Assembly (NCBI GenBank): GCA_905221605.1
Contig: CAJNDS010000555.1
Coordinates: 50,788-114,787, forward strand
Source: Symbiodinium natans
Taxonomy: Eukaryota; Sar; Dinophyceae; Suessiales; Symbiodiniaceae
Direction: 5' to 3'
DNA length: 64,000 bases
In this document: positions 31,020 to 42,426 of the stretch, piece by piece
How positions within the stretch are numbered: the stretch's first letter is position 1
How the letters are laid out: each line of letters opens with the position of its first letter
The notes under the pieces: generated by a model
What the model was told of the DNA's origin: nothing
The model's database searches: none
The model's input: only the letters and a program-made list of their open reading frames with translations
Translations under genes and position numbers: made by a program

Positions 31020-31262
31020 ATGAAGGTCTGTGTGGCAGACCAGCTTACACGTCCACCGCCAGTCGCAGCTCAGATGCGACATGAGTTGCATTCTGTAACA
31101 GCAGGCCAGCTGTATAGAGAGTTCATGGATCTCCTGTTCGAAATCTCCAAGTGTTTTGAAGACTTTGTTCCCTGCAGCCCTATCCCCCCTGAACTCTGGC
31201 AATTTGCAGGACAGGATGGTGGTAGCTGGCCTGTCTGTTCTGATTGCAAATTGTACCTGTAA
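31020..31262 (+). CDS. Unknown protein, candidate exon
   Basis: The frame from ATG 31020 to TAA 31262 reads MKVCVADQLTRPPPVAAQMR, then 'GQLYREFMDLLFEISKCFED' and FVPCSPIPPELWQFAG. The central part is a convincing amphipathic helix. It lies about 1 kb upstream of the glycosyltransferase exons in the same orientation and might be its N-terminal exon, but no splice chain between them was established. Confidence 0.35.
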   Translation: MKVCVADQLTRPPPVAAQMRHELHSVTAGQLYREFMDLLFEISKCFEDFVPCSPIPPELWQFAGQDGGSWPVCSDCKLYL

Positions 31263-32119
31263 TCCTGGCGTCGTGTCGCTGGAGGTATATGGTGCAGATG
31301 GAACTTGGATGGAGGCAGGCCATCCTTAACAGAATAAGAAATCTGTTCAACGCCCAAGTCATGTCTTCAGCAGTTTGTGTACATCTTCCACAAACCAGCG
31401 CCAGCGTTCATATATTGTTTGTTGCTAGGTGTCCTTCCTCAATGGTGATCTCTCGGGCAAAGGTGGGAACCGAAAGGCCACGAACAATGTGGGATGCATA
31501 CGCATGGAGCATGGAAAGGCTACAAGACGAGCCCAATGTGCCAAAAACCTTGGACAAGCGATGTGGTTGGCCGGCCCATCATCGTCCACAGCCTAAGCTT
31601 ATTTGTCCATCACCCCTTGCCACATGCGAAAATGCAAGTAACTCCGTCGTTGACAAAGGACACGACTGCTACGCTGGTGCAGCGGGCTATCCGTGTCGGT
31701 CACCCGAAGAAGCTAAGCTGCGAAGGTGTGCGACGTGTTGCGGAGCCAACATTTGTCGGTTGACTTGCTCCCTTCTCTCGACTTGCTACAAGATACTACA
31801 AGCCACCTCATCAGACACTTGAGACAACTGCAAGCAGAACTCGCTGCATTTTTGGTGCCGGCCCGTTGGAAAACCGAAGGAATGGCATGCTGAATCCAAA
31901 GAGCGTCTGGGATGCATGAAGGCATTGCCGGTGTCCTCGAGAAGTTGCAACCTACCAGGCAGCGCTTGAAAATAGGCTCCTTCCAAAGTTCCAAGGTGAT
32001 GTGGTCATTCCAAAACCGTGTGCGCGGCCAGTCACTTGTCGCAAGCTTGTACGTTTTTGCATGTCATGTCCTTAAAGCAGCTACAGATAGCTGGTGAGCT
32101 GAGCTCGTTGTTCCGTCAG

Positions 32120-34222
32120 GTACCGAAGATCCTGCACTTCATTTGGCTTTGCTCGCCGCTCTCGGAGAGTCGAGCCAGCCATGTTCAAGGGTTTGCGGCT
32201 TGGCAGAAGTGGCAATCGCACCACTTCGCGACGCATTTGAGCGCAACGGGCACCTTCTGGTGTATGGTGGGATGGGTAGGTGGCCAGGTGGCTTCCAGGC
32301 ACAAGAGACTTTTGATGACAGACCGAACATCAGGGCAGCAAACCAGCAGCCCGGGGCCAGATACGGGTCGCAGACACAGCACCTTGAAAGCTCTAAACCT
32401 GGCGAAGCCTTTGCAAATCAGCATTGTGCTCTAGGCATTTTGGGTGTGTCATGGTGTGTCCTCATGCACTCATCCGTGCCACAACCGCTTCATGGCCATC
32501 GGTGGATGCTGCAGGCAATCAAGAACCCAAACTACCGCATCCTGTTCTGGACCGACACGGACACGGGTCTGCACAATCTGAGATGACCTGCATGTCTGAC
32601 ACGATGGCAAACAGCTCTCAAGGGGGTTGAGCTTTGCTTTTTTCTGCAGCCAAGAGTGCACGTAGGACATGCATCTTCAGCAGCCATGCACACTTGCTCA
32701 GAGGAGATTCCACCTGAATCAAAGATGGTTCTCGAAAATGGAACATCCTCGCGACCAGCCGGTGCTATTGAACTCAAGGACAGCGTGTCACCTATTGGCA
32801 CGAGGTGAACGTAGAGCCATGTCGGGAACTAAGGCAGGAGTTCAGGCGCTGGATTCGGGAACCCCGGGCGAAGCTTCAAGAACCCTGCTAACAGATTCAG
32901 GGACCCTGACCCGGAGCACGCAATTCCACATATCTAGGCTCAACTTGCAGATGTTGTGTGTATGCGTGAACATAAACCCCGTACAGCCTCAATGTCAGGG
33001 TTCGGGGTTTTCAGGGTTTAGAGTTTTTATGGCTCAGGCTCTTAGAGTTTTGATTTGCTTTTGGGGCTGTTTGTTTTTCGGGCTTCGGGCTTCATTTTTT
33101 TTTTGGTTTTTTTCGTTTTCAGGCTCCTTTTGGCGTCAAGGGTTTTTAGGGTTTAAGCTTTTTAGGGTTTAGGCTTTTTAGGGTTTAGTGCTTCAGGGCT
33201 TCTAAGGTTTAGGGTTTTCCGATGTTTCTTTTATGTTCCAGGGTTACTGCGGTTTTTGGATTGTCACTGTAAAGGCGTTTTAAGGTTTAAGGTTTTCAGG
33301 TGTGTGTTTTTGGGGTTTCAGGTTGTTTTAGGGCTTTGGGCTTGTTAGGGATTTTTAAGGTTTAGGGATCCCCAAATACTCATCAACTGACCTCCTCAAG
33401 CCCCCCGAAAACCTGCATGCAGAATTACATACCATAGAGCTTCACATGTCCGAGTGTCTTTGGTCCTCCTGCAGTACCCGCGTGCAGCACTGTGCGCACG
33501 AATCGTCGCGTCTCGCCCCCCCCCGGCTGTCTATTCGCGGTTCCTGAAAGTCGGCACGCAGTGCGCGGTCTCGGTTCCTGAAGTGCCCTGGTTCCCTAAT
33601 TTTGGCGTCTGAATTTCGAGACTTGGTTCCTGAATCTGGCGCCTGAATGTCTTGGCATCCGGCATGGGGTTGTGTAGTCTATTTTGGTTTTTGTCCTTGC
33701 TCGCAGGATGCCTACTCGGAGGCACGAAGCTGAACTGCCAGAAAGTGTCAGCCGGTAGCCGGCAGCAGTCAACAGTCCGGAGTGCAGGCGCTTGGCGCAT
33801 CCTGTGTGGTACCAAGCTGAAGTCAATGTCTTGAAATGTCTCTTAAGGCGCAGTCCTTCCAGTCCCTTCGCCTGATCCGCCACTTGGATACCTTCCATGA
33901 GAACAATCGGAACCCAGGTCGGATTTGATAACCTTGCGAATCGGGTGTGGACGTGACCTGCCACCCGTTTCTTGCCGTTGCAGCAGGTGTTTGCGCCCTG
34001 AAGTCTCACTTCTGGCGTCTGGAGGCATCTGCACATGGAGTAATACTCACACACATAGTGGCCGCAGGTGTGAGGGGGTGTGCTCATGCTGGAGTTTCTT
34101 TGCTTGACCGCTGTGTCGGCTATACCGCTGGCACATCCTGAGGCTCCGTTGAAGTACGGGGGAATCTATATTGACATGGACCACGTGGCAACTCGCACCT
34201 TGCCTGGACCAAACTACAAAAG
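32120..34222 (+). CDS. DXD-type glycosyltransferase, three separated exons
   Basis: Exon A (32120-32197, acceptor CAG|G) encodes 'VPKILHFIWLCSPLSESRAS' followed by HVQGFA. It joins in phase 0, across a GC-AG intron (32198-32514), to exon B (32515 to about 32580), AIKNPNYRILFWTDTDTG. Together they match the N-terminal 'IPKxIHFIWxGSPL ... NPxYxxxxWTD' block of the glycosyltransferase sugar-binding/DXD family (PF04488, as in OCH1-like enzymes). About 1.5 kb downstream, 34149-34222 encodes 'LKYGGIYIDMDHVATRTLPG' and ends at AAAAG|GTTGTG; GGIYxDxD is the hallmark DXD motif that binds the metal and nucleotide sugar. The 1.5-kb interval between B and this exon holds TTTAGGG-like repeats (32990-33370) and must contain at least one missing exon, or a boundary I could not place. 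Expected role: sugar transfer in the secretory pathway. Confidence 0.65.
32990..33372 (+). repeat. Degenerate TTTAGGG-like repeats inside a probable intron
   Basis: Many imperfect AGGGTTT/TTTAGGG words with T-rich linkers, eroded. They lie between exons of the glycosyltransferase candidate. Confidence 0.8.
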
Positions 34223-34750
34223 GTTGTGAGAAAGTAAGGAAGAAATTTACAATGCTACTGTAATTTATCTTCTGATCTGCAGTATAGTTGGTTTCTTAGC
34301 GTCCTCAACGTGCCTGGTGCGGTGTCGACATTGTGTTGACAGTTCTATACACAGTGTCCAGACGCAAGGGCGTTCGCGCCCACAGGCAGTCAATCAAAAA
34401 AAAAATACACAGTGTCCACAAGTGCAAGTTTGTCTGCGCGAACTCAGGTGGATTTGATGAAGTGGGAGGTGCTGAGTTATGGAGGTGGCCCTTCGTCACG
34501 CACAAGGCTGGCAGACCAGTCATGTCATCCCAGAAAAGCCCACACAGTTGTCACTGGTGGGGAGTTTTCTGATAGCCATGCTGTTGAGGTTTTCTGGCAT
34601 GCGGCATGCCCGGCATGCTGCAAAGCTTGGATCAGGTATGTGGGGCGAACATCGGCAATCATATTTTCAGTGGTGATAAAGGCAACCACCCTTTCATTGC
34701 TCGCATGCATTCTGCTTCTTGTGATTTGCAGTTAAGACTGGAAACTACGA

Positions 34751-34948
34751 TTGACCGCAGGCTCTGGGTTCTTGGACTTTGCCATCAAAGTCATCATGGA
34801 GCGAAGTCTGGCTGCAGTTCGCTTGTCATATCGTCTCTTTGAGCAGCTGGAGAGCATGAGATGCATGTCAGAACCAGGCTGTGAGAAGCTCAGCTCCTGC
34901 AATGTCCTGGAAGGCATTGCAGCAAAACAGCTTTCTGCTTCCGTGTGA
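34751..34948 (+). CDS. Possible further exon, unknown
   Basis: After ACCGCAG, a frame reads 'GSGFLDFAIKVIMERSLAAV' and 'RLSYRLFEQLESMRCMSEPG' to TGA at 34948. It is helical and natural looking, in the same orientation as the glycosyltransferase exons, and could be a later exon of that gene; this is unproven. Confidence 0.28.
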   Translation: MTAGSGFLDFAIKVIMERSLAAVRLSYRLFEQLESMRCMSEPGCEKLSSCNVLEGIAAKQLSASV

Positions 34949-35344
34949 TGAGTCGACTCGAGTGCGATCACCAGTGCATCGTTCAAGAAGACTGCAGCAA
35001 CCTCCAGAATAAATACAGCTCCTTGTAGCCATTACCACTTCCGATGTCTACTCTCTCTGGCGATCTGGGGGGTCGGTATCGGGTATCCATGGTATCCATT
35101 GGCCATGTCGCCCCCAACCCGACATCCTGAAACCTTTCAGACCCTAGCCCCGAACCCCAAGCGCCGTGAACCAACCCTGATCATTAAACCGCTTGTCAGG
35201 CACTGGGCCACCACCGTTTGCGATGAGCGCTTGCCACCCAATCTCTGGCAGTCACGTTTACGCTTTTGTGTCCACGGGTTTCAAGCTTAGGCAGCTTAGA
35301 CTTCAGAGTTCATGGGTTCTGGGTTTGGGCTTAGTTGTTGGGTT

Positions 35345-36250
35345 TCAGAGGTGTTGAGATACAATGCCTCTGACATGGCCTTCATCGGAGAGGCCTGGTT
35401 GCACTACGGTGGGCAAGTTGAGGGCCAAAGAACCGAAGTCTCGATTGTGATTCCGAAGCTGCGATCCGCGATTGGCCTTCGCACTGTCTGACTCAAGAAT
35501 GTGGATGTCTTGCGTAGAAGCTGCTTGGGTGGGGGCTCCCATAGGACTGGCAAATTGTGGGGACACGAGGGTCCGAACCGATGTTCCTCACAGTTTCCGA
35601 ATCCACCTCCTCAGTTTCAGACATCATGGAGTCAATGTGAGACAGTGTGTTGTGTTTTTTCCAGCAGTGTCTTCGGCATTGTTTCGCTAAGGATCAGTTC
35701 TTTGGCCGCACGGGCATAGCAGCACACAAGGCAGAGCACTCCTGGCGATGAGATGAATGACATGGTGGATGCGAGTATGCGAGAGTGTCTGTGTGTGTGT
35801 GTGCGCGCCCTGGAACGGCACCCTAACGTCAAGTCTCTCTCATGCGGCAGCCAGATGTTGATCGAAAGCTCATTGCCGGCTGCTTGACGACGGGTTGCCA
35901 CATGATGACCATGGCCACGACGCCCTTGTCCTCATTTCGTCGGCGCCATCCAGCTCGCCAGACGTTGTCATGGCCACTGGTGATCTGAGCCAGCGTGCAA
36001 TTTCCAGAGCCGGTGCTTGACATCGTGACGTGCCAGGCTGATCACGGGCAAAATACGAACATACTGCAGCCACAGTCTTGCTTGGAGCTTTTGAAGGTGT
36101 AGGTAGCCTACTCGTTTGATGCTCGGAAGAAGCCAAGGAATGAAACTTGTTGAAAACGTAGAGCCGTGGTTGGGTTGCTGTATCCGAGAGCAGTAAAGCG
36201 AGTACTGTTTTGAAAGCAGGAGGCCGTTGTGATGGCAATGTCTCAGACAA
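35345..36250 (-). CDS. Unknown multi-exon protein, candidate blocks
   Basis: Three minus-strand blocks look coding: 36245 to about 36110 ('LPSQRPPAFKTVLALLLSDT', 'ATQPRLYVFNKFHSLASSEH'), 36023-35829 ('MSSTGSGNCTLAQITSGHDN', VWRAGWRRRNEDKGVVAMV) and 35566-35345 ('SPQFASPMGAPTQAASTQDI', 'HILESDSAKANRGSQLRNHN', ending VSQHL). The SGHDNVW stretch is faintly like a WD40 strand. Frames differ between blocks, so introns are expected; I could not fix the boundaries. Confidence 0.3.
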
Positions 36251-36259
36251 ATCTCTTTG

Positions 36260-37640
36260 CTAAGCTCCTTCTCCCTGCCCGTTCGACGGTTCACGTCTTG
36301 TGCTGGCAAGCTTGCAGCATGCTCAGAAGGACGTTAGGGGACAGTGACATGCAAATTGGCATGAGCTATACATAGCTGTATATAGTTGTCATACTGGGAG
36401 ACATACTCCGCTTTCCACGAGTTCCACGGTTCCCACCAGCAGCAAAGCCGCTGCCATGTCATCAACGCAAGGTCGCCAGCCATGTGTTGCTTCCAAGTGC
36501 TTCGTCGCAAAGAACCCATGAGTTGAAGCAAGCTGCTTGTAGGACCTTGTAGGACCTAGCACAGCTCTGTTGAGGTGCCCTCTGGTCTGATCCCGATCAG
36601 TCCTTGCTGCCACCTTCGCACCAACCCAAGACAGGTGCGAGCGCCTTGCTGGCCAGCTTGAAGCACAGAAGAAATGCGGCGCGGTTGCAAATGAAAGTTT
36701 CGCCAAAGCTTTCAAGTCCTCATACGCGTCGCATTTGCCCAGGGTACCTCCACAATTACCCACTGTCCGCAGGTGGTTCCAAGCCAACGTGATGCTCGGG
36801 GCTCTGATGAATCTGTGCTGTCCGAGAGCTTCAAGGGCAGAGAGTGCTAGAGACATTGCAAATCCCGTTTGCACCATGATCGGCTCAGACACTGCTTGCC
36901 TCACGAATTGCTTCAGACACGAGGCGGGAGAGTTGCTGGAGAAGACCGCACGCTTTTTGGAGGCGTGCAGAGAAGGAGAGAGAACTACCCCACCCAGCAG
37001 CATGCCTCGACACGCCCATTGACGACTCACTGTTGGAAAATAAGAAGATTTATGTTGCCTCCTGGCGGCGGCAGAACATAGCTCGCACCAGAGTCCAAGG
37101 TGGTCATTGGCGACTTTTTTAGCTGAGATGTTCTGCCTGCCAGGCAAGGGAAACCACCAACCCTCAAGATGCGACGCATCAGGCAGATTACTATGTGACG
37201 ATGTGTCAGTTGTTCATCTGGCACAAGCGTGGAAAGCATTGGCACTGAGGTGTTGAAGGACTTCGGCGATTGGTGGTGCAGCGGTCCTTCTCTCGGTATG
37301 GTGAGGTATGGAAAAAGTTAAGTTCATGCATCCTTCCAGGTACCACTTATGCAGTTCACCAGGTCAAAAAAACACGAAGAAACTTGCCATCGCAGAGACT
37401 GGCACACTGGAGGTCCTGTGTGAGTCCGCTACTGATCTCTGCACATGTGTTTTTGCAACTGTATCGATTGTGTGCTTGCTGTGGCTGTAGGCTGTAGCAA
37501 GTCAATGTGTGCAGTTTGCCCAGGGGAGAGGCGCGAAACAGAGTGAGAGGGAGAGAGAGAGAGAGAGAGCACTATCACGAACGCTGACTTCGCGGTGTCC
37601 CTGGGCGAGATAGGTCTCGCGCTGATACGGCTCGTTCACA
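36260..37640. other. No supported gene
   Basis: A 252-codon minus frame (36389-37147) has no motifs and an uneven composition, and is probably chance. A GA dinucleotide run lies at 37548-37568. Confidence 0.35.
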
Positions 37641-37748
37641 AAGCCGACCTGTAGGTTCGCCGATCTCCTTCAGGTGTCGGTTCTCCCTCTCGCCACAGCG
37701 TGGTCACCGATGTGCTGCGTTCTTTACGTCCCCCCCCGGGCCCGCAGG

Positions 37749-38345
37749 ATGGAAGATTCGCCCGGCAAGCGCTAGGGCAAAGAAGAGGGGGGCTCACCAT
37801 TGAGATCCGCGACACCTTCAAGGTGGAGTTGATAGCGAGGACCAATGGCACGACAACATGAAGAGGGAGGTGGAGTCAGCTGTGGGGGGTGTTACCGACA
37901 GACTCGCACAGGTGGAGGCTGGGGTCACACCAACTTCCGACGACCCTCGCCCTCTTGCAAAAACTCACCGAAGACAGTAACAGAGACAGGGGACGCGTCG
38001 CTGAGATGCAGGCCGAGCAAAAGTCCATAGGGGAGCGCTGGCCAAAGCCGTGCGTGCGGACTTCTCCCGGCAGTGGACACGGATCCAGGTTGTTGGGGGG
38101 GACGAGGTCCAGCCCTAATCATCGGAGGGTGGTCGGAAGATTACCCCCGCGAAGAGACTTTGAGGAAAGCCAGTGATGTTCTCCGCCCCCGCACAGACAC
38201 AGGCAGCAACACTCAAGCAATTCAAGTCCCCAGTACAGTCAAGTCGGGGGAAACCTTGCGAGACAAAGTCCAACGCATCGGACACCAGATGGCGGACGAG
38301 GAGCGCGAGCACCCGAGGCCAGCGACCACCTTCCTGGGTAAGTAA
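37749..38345 (+). pseudogene. Dinoflagellate LINE ORF1-like fragment, frameshifted
   Basis: Three consecutive blocks in three different frames: a start MEDSPGKR with an early TAG (37749) and MKREVESAVGGVTDRLAQVE (from 37858, coiled-coil-like); RVAEMQAEQKSIGERWPK (about 37990-38050); then ALIIGGWSEDYPREETLRKA followed by SDVL (about 38110-38180) and SGETLRDKVQRIGHQMADEE (to 38345). The GGWxEDxPREExL motif after a coiled coil is the signature I know from the very abundant LINE-type retrotransposon proteins of dinoflagellates. Two frameshifts and stops make this a dead, 5'-only fragment; no endonuclease or reverse transcriptase follows. A short microsatellite and poly-G lie downstream. Confidence 0.68.
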
Positions 38346-38727
38346 GTACTCGACCATTCCCTGTTGTGGGTGCTCATATTTCTCAGCGTGTCAAACCAAA
38401 GCCTCTTTTTTTTCTCCATTTTTCGTGGCCACTCAGTGACCAGTCAAGCCCGACAATCTATGGGGGAAGCAGTGTTCAACCACGTGCGAAGTTGGAGGCT
38501 GCACGTTTTGCTGGCTGGCATTCACAGCGAGCTTGTCGTTGCGCGCTTTTCATCAATCGGGGGAACCCCGGTACATAACTTTTCTATGAACAACAGCTCT
38601 CCGTGGTTTGCACCTGTGTTGGGTCACCAAGCGACTTCGACGGACGAAGGGCGCCTTGTGCGCTGGGGTAACCTCATGCCCAGCAAAATAGGAAGAGAGA
38701 GAGAGACCCTTTTAAGCGTGGAGAAGG

Positions 38728-38808
38728 AGGAAGAAGAAGAAGAAGAAGAAGAAGAAGAAGAAGAAGAAGAAGAAGAAGAAGAAGAAGAAGAAGAAGACAA
38801 ACTCAGCG

Positions 38809-38844
<36 letters not shown>

Positions 38845-38845
38845 C
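38728..38845 (+). repeat. (GAA)n tract followed by poly-G
   Basis: About 23 GAA/AAG triplets (38728-38797), then a G run of about 35 bases (38809-38844) and G-rich sequence to about 38925. Frames crossing it give Glu or Gly runs. A second GAAGAA-rich stretch lies at 39208-39285. Confidence 0.95.
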
Positions 38846-38999
38846 TGGGGTGGGCTGGGGGGGGCTGGGGCTGGGGAGGGCTAGCGGAGGGTTGGGGTGG
38901 GGGTGGGGTGGGGTGGCATGGAGGGGCCGCCGGTTGATGCCTCTGAGCCCCAAGACAGAAAGAAGAAGCAAGGGAGAGGGCGATAAAGCAGAGCAAGAC

Positions 39000-39625
39000 G
39001 AACAGCAGCGAAATTAGTAACGTCAGTGCTAAGACTAAAGCTGCATACTAGTACTACCCAAGTACGAACTACAAAACACAAAATACGAGATACCAAATAG
39101 ACGACTAAGACGAAAGCAAAGAATGACGGCGGCGACTATGACTCAAAATTGCCACTTCTTCTACTACTGATATCGATAGTAAATCGTATTTATCGTAAAA
39201 GCATATACGCAGGAAAGAGAAAGAAGAAGAAGCGAAAGAATACGAAGAATAAGAAGAAGGATAAGAAGAAAAAGAAGAAGCAGAAGTGCGTTCGCGGCAC
39301 TCATAGAGTGGGAAGGAGAGGGAGCCAGGGAGCCGTGCCTTGCACTTGCACCGAGGCACATCGCCAAGATGTACCAGCTGGGGGCTCCACTTACTTTAGG
39401 ACGTTGCCGGTAGAGCTGGTGCCTTTAGGATCCCAGCGGGGTAGAAATGTATTGCGAAGTGACATCCTTGCCTGCAAGTGGAACGTTTAGTTGCTTCCCA
39501 TATTGCCATCAGCTCCACAGCCATCCGGTGGCAGGAGAGAAACGGACAGAGCAGTTCAGCTTTTTCCAGGCCAGGGTTCTGTGCGAGAAGCAAATCGGTT
39601 GAGATGAAGCGTGAAGTTGAATCCG
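39000..39625. other. No supported gene
   Basis: AAG-rich microsatellite (39208-39285) and short frames only. Nothing recognised. Confidence 0.35.
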
Positions 39626-39632
39626 AGAAGCA

Positions 39633-40090
39633 ATGAACACCGGGGCTTTAAGTTGCAGTTCGGAACAGATAGTGCTTGGCCACACGTCTTTCCAGGACAT
39701 CGAAATCCGCTGGAACAAGTCGGACACCATAAACAAGGAGAACAAGATCGATTATGGAGACATCGCTGGTCCAAACAGTGCTTTTCTCCGACTTCTAGGA
39801 CATCACGGCATGATGTCGTAGTCAAATGGCATTGACAAGGTCTGGTTTGAAGGGTGCATTGGGCTGTATTTGGATCAGAGGCATCCGCTTCACATCGCTG
39901 TGTAGCGCTGTTGACCAGTCTCCCGGAAATCAGTGGACGTCTTGGACCTTTCTGCTTGGGTCATGTCTACGCCCACCGAAGGACGCATCATGGCAGAGCT
40001 CTATCCGAAGCAGGAGAAATTTCAAGTGGTCGTCTTGGATGCCTCGGGGCCCAGCAGTCGGCTCCACAGCCTTCAGAGTTTCCGCTGCAG
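39633..40090 (+). CDS. Unknown protein, candidate exons with in-frame stops
   Basis: The frame from ATG 39633 reads MNTGALSCSSEQIVLGHTSF, then 'QDIEIRWNKSDTINKENKID' and 'YGDIAGPNSAFLRLLGHHGM'. It meets a TAG, then continues in the same frame 'NGIDKVWFEGCIGLYLDQRH' to a second TAG near 39903. A further block from about 39965 reads MSTPTEGRIMAELYPKQEKF, then QVVVLDASGPSSRLHSLQ. All three look like real protein sequence. The stops mean either short introns I did not place or a pseudogene. The family is not recognised. Confidence 0.4.
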
Positions 40091-40099
40091 GAACTAGAG

Positions 40100-42400
40100 A
40101 GGTTAAGAGAGGTGTTAAGAGAGGTCCTGACCTGAATGAAAGAGGCAAGCTCGGCGTATCGCAGACCGTGGTGCGCCTGGTGTGGTCTGGACCCCACCAT
40201 CCAGCGAGTTGCAAAATCTTCAGAACCATGAGCTCGCCTTCTTGTTTCCAGAGAGTGGTAGGATGTGACTTTTGCTTTAAAAGATACGTGCTGTTAGGAT
40301 TAGGACTGCCTGCACTGAGGCAAATCCCCAGCGGCCAGCTGCGGCCTTAAGTCAAGTCACAGCTAGGATCCCCTTCTCGCGTGTGTCGGATCTCTGCTTT
40401 TCTTCGTCCCTCTGTGGTCGCATGAATGCCCGAGGGAGGGCAGAAGTGAAGTCGTGAGTTTACACATGCGTACACTTTGAGCGGCCGTCCCTGCAGGAGC
40501 GGCATGCAGAACATTGTTGTCACCGATCAGCAGGCCTTTCGCATCGTGGATTACATGGTGTTGGGGGCTCAGTAACGGTGCAGAGATGCTAGTAACATGC
40601 CAGTAACTGCTAGTAGAACAGAAAATGACAGGGACACCTCAAAGCCCACCTCAGGCTCAAAGCCAATGAGTCGACTGACCAGAGCATCAAGGAGCTTGGC
40701 AGCCGAGCTCAAACGCTTGCAACTGCTTGGAACTGAGTGTGCCGAGTGTGCCGAGTGTGCCGAGTGCTGGCCAGCATTTTTCTTGTTCTTGTGAACCAAA
40801 CAGAGGTAAACACATGGAAGAGCATCTTCGCCTGCGAAGACAATTACGGAGGAAAAAGGCACTTCCGCAAGATTTATATGGATGTCATACTCTGGTCTTG
40901 CTACTTGTAGTGCACTCATCTACAGGGACAGCGGTCAGTCGGTTAATAATGCTTCCGTGCAGCACGATGGTACTACAGAGTCAGACTGCACTTTGCCAGG
41001 GGTGCCAGCATCCGGATGACCTTGAACGACGAAGTCTGCGACCCTCCGATGGTGAAGTGCTTTGGAAACAAAGTGGCCTTAACTTTCCAACCCCAATGAC
41101 CCCAAATCTTAAACCCTGGTTAGTCTCCCGCTTCGTCCCCAACATATTCTAAGGGCAGAGAAGCGGCCTCTGAAGCCCGTCTTCATTCACCAGTCCGCCT
41201 CTGGAATGATTGCCGCAGTCGGGTAGGTCCAGACTCTGTGAGAGCTATCGCTGGCCAGGATCAGCAGGCATCAGGAGAATGTGCAGGCACGGTTTTTGTT
41301 GCTTCACACTCTCGACAGTCGGCTAGACTAGCGCAAAACACGTCGAGGACGTGGTGGTCGAGCCATTTTGGTCCTATGATGATGATGTCGCTCAAGGCGG
41401 AGCTTGTCCAACCCTGTGATACTGGTTGTGATTCTTACTGAGGCTGTAACAGGATGCAGCGGTGTCGTTGACATTCATGGTCCACAGTATGTTCGTGTTT
41501 AGCTTTTCCACACCCTCGGTGCGGGACCATGTGGGACCATTCTCTTTCCCGTCTCCTGGCCTCTTTGGAGCCCACCCCAAGGAAGGCTGCAGAGATAAAC
41601 CTGCAGAGAGAAGCCAAGCATGTGCTTCAAACCGCAAGAGTCCGCTGAGAGCTGTAGGGTGGGAAGGAGCAACGGGGCGGAGAAGGGTCCCAGAATGCGC
41701 AGGGGAGCATCGGCTTTGATGCGCACACCTGTTCAGATATTGAAATATTCCTGTCGCCCATGTATTCTTGCTTAGTTGAACATGCATATGTGCAGGCGAG
41801 CCACCATAAATGAGAGAACATTACTTGCCCTGCCTGCCTGCATTCTTCGGGTTGCAAGCGCCCTTGTTCATGCTTGCATGTGCTTGCTCGTGCTTGTGGA
41901 GTGGAGTGCATGCGGCTTGCTTTGGCATGGACATTTGGCAATGCTCGGAGAACCGTCTGATTCTATCAAGAGGTGCAGGGGGTGGTCCTCGGAATTGAGC
42001 TCCTCAGAATTGCACCATCATGGAAAGGGGGGATGGCAGGCAGTGACCGGGTTGTGAGCGGGGCAGTGAGCAGGGGAATGGGATTGATGCAAGGGTGTGA
42101 AGATTGTTAAGATAAGCCTTGCTTGCTTGCTTGCTTCCTTGCACGTGCTCTTCCTTGGTTTGGGGAGCTTTGTCAGGCAACGAACTGGGCTCGGCTGAAC
42201 TTGCGAAGTTTGTGGAGATAACCGCCATTCGTCAGCCGAGCGGCCACGTTCCTAGCTCGCTACCGCATGTCGAGTTGTCTTGCGAGCCTGGCGGACATGT
42301 AAGCTTGACCGTAGGGCAGCAGAATGGCAACGTCGCTGTCTTGGCATGCTGGTGTTGAAGATCCAGTCAACGCTCTCCGGGGTGTCTTCCCCCTCAAGGT
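40100..42400. other. Gene-poor region
   Basis: No recognised gene. GTGCCGAGT repeats about four times at 40739-40766. At 41363-41373, AGCCATTTTGG matches only the middle of the spliced leader and is treated as chance. Confidence 0.35.
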
Positions 42401-42426
42401 ACATTAGATAAGGAGCCGGTGTGGCC

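Noticed and set aside
36389-37147. 252-codon minus-strand frame
   Set aside because: Starts without clear context, has no motifs, and its residues look like translated non-coding GC-rich DNA.
38364-39017. 217-codon frame with Glu and Gly runs after the LINE fragment
   Set aside because: Its length comes from the GAA microsatellite and poly-G; the rest has no motifs and does not resemble LINE proteins.
41363-41373. AGCCATTTTGG as a spliced-leader relict
   Set aside because: Only an 11-base internal match with neither leader end; expected by chance about once in a window this size.
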